A stretch of 12,107 nucleotides of DNA from Bacillota bacterium (lineage in GTDB: Bacteria; Bacillota; Clostridia; Lachnospirales; Cellulosilyticaceae). Made by a program: the position numbers and the translations under genes. The notes beneath the pieces are model-generated. The model searched no databases. It saw only the letters and a list, made by a program, of their open reading frames with translations, and was not told the origin of the DNA. Of this stretch, positions 6,716 through 12,107 are shown piece after piece (within the stretch, counting starts at the first letter, position 1; the number at the start of each line of letters is the position of its first letter). The stretch spans positions 1 through 12,107 of the forward strand of contig JAEXBC010000444.1 in NCBI GenBank assembly GCA_023457875.1, written 5' to 3'.

Positions 6716-7721
6716 CAATCAAATGCATCCTACTTTTTGGAAAGGTAATGCTCACTTTTGTCTCTTTGCCCTCTATGGAGGTAAGTCCTAATTGTAAGCC
6801 CAGCTTAGCGCATAGCTTATCACATAGATAAAGTCCCATACCCGTTGCCTTGGTAAATCGCCTACCATTTTGTCCAGTAAAGCCTTTCTCAAAGGCTTTT
6901 GTTACGTCCTTTTCACACATACCAATCCCATTATCCCTGATCTGTAAGATGACTCTATTTCCTAATTCATAGGCTGAAAATGTAATTTCAGGTAAATCCC
7001 TTCTATACTTAATGGCATTACTTACAATTTGACCCACTATAAATTCAACCCATTTGCGATCGGTATAGACAGTTTGCTCTAGATTCTCAAAATGAACTGC
7101 TATCTTGCTCTCAATAAGTAGCTTGGAATGTTTTTTTACAACTGTCTTAACCACATCCTCTAAGCGGGTTTCTTGAATTAAATAATCCTTTTCTACTTGA
7201 TTACTTCTGGAATAATATAAAGCTTGCTCAACAAAGTCTTGTATCCTATCTAATTCCTCACGTAGGCTGTCTGAAATCTCCGAAGGATGATTGACAAGTA
7301 TCAATTGGCTAGCTGCAATGGGTGTTTTCACCTCGTGAACCCAAGTTTCTATATATTCACGATAAGCCTTAGAAGAACGTTTATAAAGTGCAATATAATC
7401 ATTCATACTTTTTGAGGTTTCTCGAAATAAATCATACAAAAAGATACCCTCGTAGAAGTTGGGTCGCTCTAAAACCGCTGATAAAAGATACTTTTTATCT
7501 ATACTTTCATGCTGCCTTCTCACCAAACGGTAAAAATGGTGTCTGCGCAAATAGTCTTGAAGAAAAATAACGACTTCTGAACCCAGAAGTAACACGGTAA
7601 TAAAGCCTCTGCTATATGCTCCTACATGAAGCATCTTCAAAAGAATAATAATAAAGGTAATAACGCAAATTCTTAAACAAAAAGCAAAGAGGTGATCCCT
7701 AACATATTCCTTTAGCTTCAT
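6699..7721 (-). CDS. bceS: BceS-type intramembrane-sensing histidine kinase
   Basis: A 340-residue membrane kinase that phosphorylates the BceR-type regulator when the BceAB transporter is working against its peptide. Two TM helices (about 11-31 and 38-55) are joined by only a few residues (HVGAYSRG), the hallmark of intramembrane-sensing kinases that have no ligand-binding domain and depend on the transporter. The H-box is ETWVHEVKTP with His129; then come the N-box (IVSNAIKYRR), the G1 box DNGIGM and a G2 box in TKATGMGLYL. Length is standard for BceS. The ATG at 7721 overlaps the TGA stop of the regulator by four bases (ATGA), so translation is coupled. No strong separate ribosome binding site is needed. 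The related GraS, VraS-like and PsdS kinases share this layout, and the peptide specificity cannot be read from sequence. Confidence 0.94.
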   Translation of the reverse strand: MKLKEYVRDHLFAFCLRICVITFIIILLKMLHVGAYSRGFITVLLLGSEVVIFLQDYLRRHHFYRLVRRQHESIDKKYLLSAVLERPNFYEGIFLYDLFRETSKSMNDYIALYKRSSKAYREYIETWVHEVKTPIAASQLILVNHPSEISDSLREELDRIQDFVEQALYYSRSNQVEKDYLIQETRLEDVVKTVVKKHSKLLIESKIAVHFENLEQTVYTDRKWVEFIVGQIVSNAIKYRRDLPEITFSAYELGNRVILQIRDNGIGMCEKDVTKAFEKGFTGQNGRRFTKATGMGLYLCDKLCAKLGLQLGLTSIEGKETKVSITFPKSRMHLIEDVAK

Positions 7722-8383
7722 ATTCGATATCCCTGCCCTCTTTTGGTCATAATGTAGTCCTTAGCCCCTAAATTCTCTAATTTATGTCTTAACCGATTAA
7801 TATTCACCGTTAATGTATTATCATCCACAAACTCATCAGATTGCCAGAGTTCGTTCATGATTTCATCCCTCGTCACAATGCGGTCCTTGTTTTTGATCAG
7901 TAAGTGCAAAATACGCATTTCGTTCTTTGTAAGCTCAATCTCTTGGTCTTGATATCTAGCCTTCCCTTGGGATAAATCTAATAAAAGTTCTTTGTAGACC
8001 AACGTATTTGTCTCTTCGTTTTGATACACCCTCCGTAAGATAGCGCTAATTCGTGCTAATAAGATTTGCGTATGATAGGGCTTAGTGATAAAATCATCAG
8101 CTCCCAAATTCATACTCATGAGCTCGTCCATCTCACTGTCTCTGCTGGTTACCACAATAATAGGCGTCCCAGAAACCTTTCGAATTTCTTTACATACAAG
8201 GTAACCATCTATATAAGGCAAATTAATATCCAGCAAAATAAGATCAGCTTGTGCCTTAAGCACCTGCTCTAATAGTCCCTCAAAGCTTTCAATAACAATA
8301 CATTCATAGCCGTATCGCTGTAATAGTGTAGCAAGCTCTTCCCGAATCTTATGCTCATCTTCAATAATTAATATCTTTGCCAT
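7718..8383 (-). CDS. bceR: BceR-type response regulator (OmpR family)
   Basis: Cytoplasmic two-domain regulator, 221 residues from the ATG at 8383. The receiver domain has the acidic pair in IIEDE (7-10 region), phosphoacceptor Asp52 in LILLDINLP, Thr in VVTSRD and Lys in TKPYHTQ. A winged-helix DNA-binding domain follows from about 125, with ELTKNEMRILHLLI, DDNTLTVNINRLRHKLE and a final KRGQGYRI, all typical of OmpR-family members. I prefer ATG 8383 to the GTG at 8386 because the purine-rich GAGGGGG site then lies seven bases upstream. It is transcribed with the kinase. The exact BceR-type box in front of the transporter genes shows the likely target. Confidence 0.94.
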   Translation of the reverse strand: MAKILIIEDEHKIREELATLLQRYGYECIVIESFEGLLEQVLKAQADLILLDINLPYIDGYLVCKEIRKVSGTPIIVVTSRDSEMDELMSMNLGADDFITKPYHTQILLARISAILRRVYQNEETNTLVYKELLLDLSQGKARYQDQEIELTKNEMRILHLLIKNKDRIVTRDEIMNELWQSDEFVDDNTLTVNINRLRHKLENLGAKDYIMTKRGQGYRI

Positions 8384-8493
8384 CACTTTTCCCCCTCTCT
8401 ACCCTTCTCTAAACCCATCATCTGTATAGCTTATCCATATACTTTATCACGCATACAGCACCACACAACAATCTATGCAAGTTGACTAAATAA

Positions 8494-8499
8494 ATTATA
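8494..8499 (-). promoter_or_regulatory. Candidate -10 of the bceRS promoter
   Basis: A perfect TATAAT lies on the minus strand about 110 bases before bceR. The sequence 17 bp upstream (CTTTAT) is not a good -35, and it overlaps the T-tract of the hairpin at 8520-8575. Other -10-like hexamers occur closer to the gene, for example GATAAA near 8445 with a poor TTGTTG -35. No BceR-type box was found here, so the regulator genes are probably expressed constitutively at a low level. Confidence 0.35.
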
Positions 8500-8519
8500 C
8501 CTTAATCCACACAAAAATA

Positions 8520-8575
8520 AAGAGGCTATGCACTAAGCTATATTGCCTTTTAACGCCTTAGTGTCAAAGCCCCTT
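8520..8575 (-). terminator. Second hairpin upstream of bceRS
   Basis: Arms AAGAGGCT...CACTAAG (8520-8537) and CTTAGTG...AGCCCCTT (8557-8575) pair with a small internal loop; on the minus strand the stem is followed by TTTATTTTTG. It lies downstream of the zinc-ribbon gene and its first terminator, and is probably a back-up terminator insulating the bce regulator genes. Confidence 0.6.
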
Positions 8576-8589
8576 AATAAACAAAAATC

Positions 8590-8620
8590 CTCAATTCTAA
8601 CATCTTTGTTAGAGATTGAG
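8590..8620 (-). terminator. Intrinsic terminator of the zinc-ribbon gene
   Basis: On the minus strand a 13-14 bp stem with one bulge and a four-base loop (arms 8620-8607 and 8602-8590) begins 18 bases after the stop codon and is followed by GATTTTTGTTT, a proper T-rich tail. Confidence 0.8.
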
Positions 8621-8637
8621 AATGTCGTACAGTGTTA

Positions 8638-8832
8638 CTAACCCTTATTAATTGCTGCTTCACTCATTTGTGAAGGAGAGCTTGGATTAATATGAATCGT
8701 TTCATTACCTTGTATTTCTCCAACCAATTTATATGTTACTTCACAATCTAAACAAACGGCTTTAAATTGTGCTGTTTTTGTCGTAATTCTCACTAATTTT
8801 TTTCCACAACTTGGACAATAACCTAGTCTCAT
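8638..8832 (-). CDS. Small zinc-ribbon protein, function unknown
   Basis: A 64-residue protein with four cysteines as two CxxC knuckles: C6-P-S-C9-G-K-K and C27-L-D-C30, spaced as in a zinc ribbon. The C-terminal third (GNETIHINPSSPSQMSEAAINKG) is polar and probably disordered. No TM segment or signal peptide is present, so it should be cytoplasmic. Expression signals are strong: AAGGAGGTG (8846-8838) with ideal spacing before the ATG, a -10 TATAAT, and its own terminator, which together argue that this short frame is real and monocistronic. I do not recognise a named family; LysW-like carrier proteins also have a zinc ribbon, but the LysW C-terminal glutamate motif is absent. A nucleic-acid-binding or protein-binding role would be a guess. 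Confidence 0.8.
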   Translation of the reverse strand: MRLGYCPSCGKKLVRITTKTAQFKAVCLDCEVTYKLVGEIQGNETIHINPSSPSQMSEAAINKG

Positions 8833-8860
8833 TTCTGCACCTCCTTAGTTATATTTAACT

Positions 8861-8889
8861 ATTATACATTTTTATTGTCTATAATACAA
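8861..8889 (-). promoter_or_regulatory. Promoter of the zinc-ribbon gene
   Basis: On the minus strand TTGTAT (8889-8884) and a perfect TATAAT (8866-8861) have a 17-bp spacer. Transcription would start near 8854, leaving a leader of about 22 bases that contains the ribosome binding site. Confidence 0.65.
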
Positions 8890-8973
8890 GCCTTCTGGTA
8901 GCTATTCTTTTCGCTAGCCCATAATCCATTTCACCACAGCTGAAGCTTATTTCCCTCTAATAAAACATCTTGA

Positions 8974-9492
8974 CATATCATAAATCAAACCAATAGTTTA
9001 AATTATGATACCTATCCCTTATATGCCCATATTGCCTTTGGAAAAATCGACATACATATCGACCAAGATAATCCTTCTGATATTTTAAGAGAAATCTTTG
9101 AAATAGGAGAAACCATTAATCAGGAACTTGGCATTTTCTTTGAAAGAGGCGTGACCGTTCTTGCCGCACCTACATACTTTGCTAATGTGCCTGCTCCAGT
9201 TAAAAACCTATTTGATCGTTTAGTGGCCGTTATCATGGACGATAACCAAGGTATGATTCCAAAACCACTGCTTTTTTCTAAACAAGGCTACTTACTTTTA
9301 ACCACTTGTAGCACTCCAACACCTTTTGACAGGCTTGCTAGTCAATGTACTGGCTGTATAAAAGCCATGAAAGAATTCTTTAAAACCCCTGGCATGAAAC
9401 ACCTTGGCAGTGTCATTTACGCAGGCACAAAAAACAAAAAAGAAGTGCCTAAAAAGGTACTCCTTAAAATTGAAAAATCCCTAAAGGAATAA
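8974..9492 (+). pseudogene. Remnant of a flavodoxin-fold NAD(P)H-dependent FMN reductase, start lost
   Basis: The frame is open from 8974 (after TGA at 8971) to TAA at 9490-9492, but has no ATG, GTG or TTG before the GTG at 9151, which lacks a usable ribosome binding site. The part from 9151 looks like the second half of a flavodoxin-type reductase: VTVLAAPTYFANVPAPVKNLFDRL corresponds to the strand and loop with PxYF and KNFxDR that contact FMN, followed by KPLLFSKQGYLLLTTCSTPTPF and a C-terminal helical region. The N-terminal beta strand and phosphate-binding loop (typically NGSPR-like) are missing, and the residues from 8992 to 9150 (including YAHIAFGKIDIHID and SDILREIFEIGETIN) do not resemble that part. 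The reading is well preserved, so the loss may be recent. An intact gene using an ATT start is possible but unlikely. The 318 bases between 8833 and 9150 otherwise hold only the zinc-ribbon promoter and a lone TTGACA at 8970. Confidence 0.65.
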
Positions 9493-9526
9493 AAATAATA
9501 CGCCCACTTGATTTTTTATTCCCATT

Positions 9527-9553
9527 CTCTCTAGTGGTATGTCCACTAGGGAG
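9527..9553. terminator. Hairpin between convergent genes, possible terminator
   Basis: An 11-bp stem (9527-9537 with 9543-9553, one G-U-type pair) and a five-base loop lie between the ends of the flavoprotein remnant and the phosphatase gene. No good T-run follows on either strand, so it is a weak or factor-assisted terminator at best. Confidence 0.4.
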
Positions 9554-9570
9554 CTACTACTTCATAAGAT

Positions 9571-10035
9571 TTAGATTTCCTCTCGACTTAAGACAAAATC
9601 CAAAAAGCCACTACACCCCTCATAAACATCCTCATATGTAAGATCAAAGTTTCCAGTATACCAAGGATCAGCAATATCTCTTGGATTTTTTGAAAAATCC
9701 AGTAACTTATAGATTTTTCTTTCGGGGTCACTCTTTAATATCCTACGCATATTAGTGATATTGGCACCATCCATACCTAGAAAATAATCATACTTCTGAT
9801 AATCCCTGTAAGTAAGCTGAACAGCATATTTTCCCTCTGTAGAGATATTATACTCCCTTAGCTTCTTTCTTGTTCCTGGATGAACACCATTTCCAATTTC
9901 TTCTGTACTCGTGGCAGCAGAAGCTATATAAAATCTATCACTTAAGCCACTCTTAGAAACTAAATCCTTCATTACAAACTCAGCCATAGGCGAACGACAG
10001 ATGTTGCCATGGCAGACAAATAGTACTCTAATCAT
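9571..10035 (-). CDS. Low-molecular-weight protein tyrosine phosphatase
   Basis: Cytoplasmic phosphatase that removes phosphate from tyrosine (or arginine, for some Firmicute members). The active-site loop is at the N-terminus: VCHGNICRS with nucleophile Cys8 and Arg14, followed by PMAEF. The general acid is Asp123 in ADPWYTGNF. YDYFLGMD near 82-89 is also typical. I start at the ATG at 10035, giving 154 residues, the usual size, with AGAGGAG eight bases upstream; a longer reading from 10131 would add 32 residues that match nothing in the family. The ATG at 10041 is too close to the ribosome binding site. The neighbours give no capsule or exopolysaccharide context, so the substrate is unknown; arginine phosphatases usually have Thr rather than Ile after the Asn (NT instead of NI), which favours tyrosine here. 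Confidence 0.93.
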   Translation of the reverse strand: MIRVLFVCHGNICRSPMAEFVMKDLVSKSGLSDRFYIASAATSTEEIGNGVHPGTRKKLREYNISTEGKYAVQLTYRDYQKYDYFLGMDGANITNMRRILKSDPERKIYKLLDFSKNPRDIADPWYTGNFDLTYEDVYEGCSGFLDFVLSREEI

Positions 10036-10129
10036 AAACATTTCTCCTCTCAAATTGCCCTGCAATACCAAGTTTTGCAAGGTGTCATCGATTTTTCTTG
10101 ATATTGTACTTATACTTTTCGTGTAGAAC

Positions 10130-10143
10130 ATTAGAATTCTAAT
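10130..10143. repeat. Perfect 14-bp palindrome ATTAGAATTCTAAT
   Basis: A perfect palindrome in the 125-base gap between the beta-propeller-like gene and the phosphatase gene. There is no T-run, so it is not a terminator. It could be an operator for a dimeric regulator of the phosphatase gene. No clear promoter was found beside it; TACAAT around 10103-10108 on the minus strand is the best -10-like hexamer, with a poor -35. Confidence 0.5.
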
Positions 10144-10160
10144 CCTTGCTAAATATCCAT

Positions 10161-10847
10161 TTAATGTTGCAAATCAAAAAGATACACACATGGAGAGTTG
10201 GTCTTCTTTTCAAAACCTACTACACATAGTTTTTTCCCATCTGTATAAAAATTGCTCTCATCAGATAATAATCCCTTAAGTTTAATCGATGTTTCAATCT
10301 TTCCTTTGAATGGGTTAATGAATAATAGTTCACCATCCCGTCCTCTACTTACAATTCTGTTATTACTCCATATATACCTTGTTGTTCCTCTTGTATCAAT
10401 AGCGCACAAACAGTGTCCATCTGATTTTCTATAACAGTATAATCCACCACCATGCCCAGCTGTACCAAAAATAATGCAATCGTTTACTTCTTCGAAATCT
10501 GTGTAACGATATCCTTTATGCTTTTCTGTCCATAACAATTTGCCAGTAAAATCTACACATTGGTAGCTTCTACTGTTTTTGTACTTCATTATGCAATCAG
10601 TAAGCGTAATATCCGCCCTTTCATCAATTGGCACTGAACACAAGAACAGTTTCTCAATTTCGATTGGAATAGGAACTATGAACGAAAGCTCCTTAGCAGT
10701 ACCATCTACTGCTATTTTTCGGCAATACAGCCTGGGTGGTACCCCATAAAGATAGTAAACATAGCCATCTTTATAGTAAACGGGTGCTTCGAAGAACACA
10801 GGACATTGCGTTTTAGTATTAAATTCATACTCTGTTATCAACTTCAT
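10161..10847 (-). CDS. Hypothetical protein with beta-propeller-like (PQQ/WD-like) repeats
   Basis: A 228-residue protein I do not recognise as a named family. It contains repeated strand-turn-strand units ending in an aromatic-x-hydrophobic-D pattern: YQCVDFTGKLLW (about 95-106), LYCYRKSDGHCLCAIDTRG (about 138-156), LLFINPFKGKIETSIKLKG and VYLFDLQH at the end. This spacing is that of PQQ-binding-like or quinoprotein beta-propeller blades, but four to five blades is fewer than a closed propeller, so it may be a partial propeller or oligomerise. There is no signal peptide or TM helix, so it is probably cytoplasmic. Seven or more cysteines are scattered through it. The ATG at 10847 has GTGAGG five bases upstream. 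The 160 bases upstream of it, up to 11008, contain no gene or convincing promoter. Confidence 0.75.
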   Translation of the reverse strand: MKLITEYEFNTKTQCPVFFEAPVYYKDGYVYYLYGVPPRLYCRKIAVDGTAKELSFIVPIPIEIEKLFLCSVPIDERADITLTDCIMKYKNSRSYQCVDFTGKLLWTEKHKGYRYTDFEEVNDCIIFGTAGHGGGLYCYRKSDGHCLCAIDTRGTTRYIWSNNRIVSRGRDGELLFINPFKGKIETSIKLKGLLSDESNFYTDGKKLCVVGFEKKTNSPCVYLFDLQH

Positions 10848-11008
10848 ATTAACCTCACCAATAAAATTTTTAAGAACGCTCTGAACATATTGTTAGGCTA
10901 CCATTGTTTTCATCTCATTTTTATCTTAATCTCCCTAATGCTAATCCACCTCTTAAAATGCAGTGATTTGCTGAGTTTGGATGACGTAACTCTACAAGCC
11001 GATATGTA

Positions 11009-11440
11009 CTATCTATTCTGTTTTTTTCTTTTTTTGCTATGTACAATACAATAAGTAGCCACATAAATACCATTTATAATCATGGATGGTATACATATTA
11101 CTATAAAAGCAATATTGTTCAGCAATGCATCTATTCCGGAATAATGAACACCTTCCCCCATACCAAAAAGACCGTAATCGGTATAACCATATAACAATAA
11201 CCATACGCCATAAAGCAAACCAAGTAAGAACAATGTTATTGCCCATTCCAAAATCATATTGGCTATAAACTTATAGAATCTATCGCCTGTAAGTCTTCTA
11301 TACAAAATGGTAATAACCACATTGTAAGTGAATGCTATAGCAAATGCTTCGGCAATAAATGCATCCTCAAAAAATCCTATTGTACAACAGATCATCATCA
11401 ATACTGCCTCTATACCATAGATTATTAATTTTCTATTCAT
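11009..11440 (-). CDS. Small integral membrane protein, four predicted TM helices
   Basis: A 143-residue protein of unknown function. Hydrophobic segments at about 5-23, 30-47, 61-84 and 108-130 predict four TM helices; an RRLTGDRF segment lies between the second and third, and the C-terminus is basic (KKRKKQNR), probably in the cytoplasm. I use the ATG at 11440 because AAGGGAG (11455-11449) lies eight bases upstream; a longer reading from a TTG at 11476 would place that site inside the gene. An extended -10 promoter lies upstream, so it need not depend on the YdcF-like gene. No conserved motif points to an activity. Confidence 0.78.
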   Translation of the reverse strand: MNRKLIIYGIEAVLMMICCTIGFFEDAFIAEAFAIAFTYNVVITILYRRLTGDRFYKFIANMILEWAITLFLLGLLYGVWLLLYGYTDYGLFGMGEGVHYSGIDALLNNIAFIVICIPSMIINGIYVATYCIVHSKKRKKQNR

Positions 11441-11502
11441 ATCATTTGCTCCCTTAATATTAATTACCCTTTGCAAAAAAATAGGAATTTAGGATTGATC
11501 AT

Positions 11503-11511
11503 ATTATAACA
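11503..11511 (-). promoter_or_regulatory. Extended -10 promoter of the membrane-protein gene
   Basis: TGTTATAAT on the minus strand is an exact TGnTATAAT extended -10. No TTGACA-like hexamer lies at 16-18 bp, which is common for this promoter class. The start would be near 11496, with a leader of about 55 bases. The rest of the gap up to 11564 shows no clear terminator for the YdcF-like gene. Confidence 0.6.
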
Positions 11512-11564
11512 TTCTGTATTTGTTCTATACGAAAAGGATCTTCAATGACAATGGATAAAACTAC

Positions 11565-12107
11565 TCAAATCATAAACTTTATCAGTGCAAAGAACTCTCT
11601 AAACATATTGTTCGGCAGATACATTGGGGTTGCTCCAGCAGCAATGCCGCATACGTTCTTAAGTCCTTGTTTTTTTGCAATCTGCATCGCCCTAAAGACA
11701 TGAAAATTATTTGTTACCAAGCCAACTGACGCGCCGTCTTCTATAAACGCCATACTATTTGAAATGTTCTCTTCTGTAGTCTTGGATTCTTTTTCAAGCA
11801 TAATCCTATCCTCAGGGATTCCCTTTTCTTTAAGATAATCTGCCATACCCACTGCTTCAGCAAATGGCTCATTATATCCCTGTCCACCAGAAACAATACA
11901 TAGGGTTTTTGGATTTTCTTCCAAATAATCTATCGCCTGATCGAGCCTATACTTAAGTACAACACTGGGCCCATTCTCATAAACTTGTGATCCAAGGATG
12001 ATGATATAATCAAGATCAGGTTTTCCCTTTTCATTAAATCCACTTATTACAAAGCCCTCCACTATAACAAAACAGCAACCTCCAATCCAAAGTAGCACAA
12101 CAACTAG
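11565..12107 (-). CDS. YdcF/SanA-like DUF218 membrane-anchored protein (5' end off the window)
   Basis: The frame stays open to the right edge (LVVV before the GTG at 12098), and its hydrophobic stretch VVVLLWIGGCCFVIVEGFVI is the last of probably several N-terminal TM helices, so the true start is beyond the window. The DUF218 domain shows DYIIILGSQV, PSVVLKYRLDQA, IVSGGQGYNEPFAEA, GIPEDRIMLEKESKTTEEN, VTNNFHVFRA and a C-terminal LPNNMFREFFALIK, in the order usual for YdcF proteins. ElyC and SanA, in the same family, affect envelope integrity and undecaprenyl-phosphate carrier metabolism, but the biochemical activity of this clostridial branch is not known. The C-terminus looks complete. The direction matches the genes that follow, but a separate promoter lies in the gap to the next one. 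Confidence 0.9.
   Translation of the reverse strand, partial: LVVVLLWIGGCCFVIVEGFVISGFNEKGKPDLDYIIILGSQVYENGPSVVLKYRLDQAIDYLEENPKTLCIVSGGQGYNEPFAEAVGMADYLKEKGIPEDRIMLEKESKTTEENISNSMAFIEDGASVGLVTNNFHVFRAMQIAKKQGLKNVCGIAAGATPMYLPNNMFREFFALIKFMI

Noticed and set aside
8833..9150. A riboswitch or small RNA in the region before the flavoprotein remnant
   Set aside because: No stable conserved-looking structure was found; the region is explained by a promoter on the minus strand and decayed coding sequence on the plus strand.
10036..10131. N-terminal extension of the tyrosine phosphatase (start at 10131)
   Set aside because: The extra 32 residues do not belong to the family, and the ribosome binding site for the ATG at 10035 lies inside them.
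10870..10900. GTTAGGC/GCCTAAC sequence reminiscent of an integron attC site
   Set aside because: No matching partner core site at a suitable distance, no stem structure and no integrase; a chance match.
11037..11246. Minus-strand 69-codon frame inside the membrane-protein gene
   Set aside because: It overlaps the four-TM gene in another frame and has neither a ribosome binding site nor recognisable features.
1..12107. CRISPR array, insertion sequence, toxin-antitoxin or phage-defence genes
   Set aside because: No regularly spaced repeats, transposase, or matching domains were seen on either strand.

Overview
The window comes from a low-GC, probably strictly anaerobic Firmicute of the class Clostridia. 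The grounds are AT-rich DNA with strong GGAGG-type ribosome binding sites, NADH-linked [FeFe]-hydrogenase-type diaphorase subunits under a Rex-like operator, and a Bce-type peptide-resistance module. The genus cannot be fixed from the sequence alone.

Layout. (1) 1-1937, minus strand: a hydrogenase/NADH-dehydrogenase operon start. A NuoE/HydC-like [2Fe-2S] subunit is followed without a gap by a NuoF/HydB-like flavoprotein that runs off the left edge. (2) 1938-2175: a divergent regulatory region with two sites matching the Rex redox-repressor consensus on either side of the hydrogenase promoter. (3) 2176-3681, plus strand: a secreted SGNH/GDSL hydrolase with a large insertion and Asn where the catalytic Asp is expected. 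(4) 3711-3797: a long imperfect hairpin between convergent genes, the likely shared terminator. (5) 3814-8383, minus strand: a complete BceRS-BceAB module (response regulator, intramembrane-sensing kinase, ABC ATPase, 10-TM permease). A terminator, a BceR-type box and a separate promoter split it between bceS and bceA. (6) 8520-8846: terminator hairpins and a 64-residue zinc-ribbon protein with its own promoter. (7) 8974-9492, plus strand: a start-less remnant of a flavodoxin-fold reductase. (8) 9571-12107, minus strand: a low-molecular-weight protein tyrosine phosphatase, a 228-residue beta-propeller-like protein, a four-TM protein and a YdcF/DUF218 protein cut by the right edge.

How the parts work. 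The hydrogenase subunits carry electrons between NADH and the Fe-S relay of a hydrogenase whose catalytic gene should lie beyond position 1; Rex would relieve repression when NADH/NAD+ is high. In the Bce module, the BceAB transporter senses and removes a cell-wall-active peptide (bacitracin or lantibiotic type) and signals through BceS to BceR, which raises bceAB expression from the internal promoter. The right-hand third has no obvious common pathway.

I found no CRISPR array, insertion sequence, tRNA, rRNA or convincing new defence system. Several annotated starts were moved from the longest possible reading to the one supported by a ribosome binding site. The points most worth a second look are the paired Rex-like sites, the Asp-to-Asn change in the hydrolase, and the internal terminator/promoter switch in the bce cluster.
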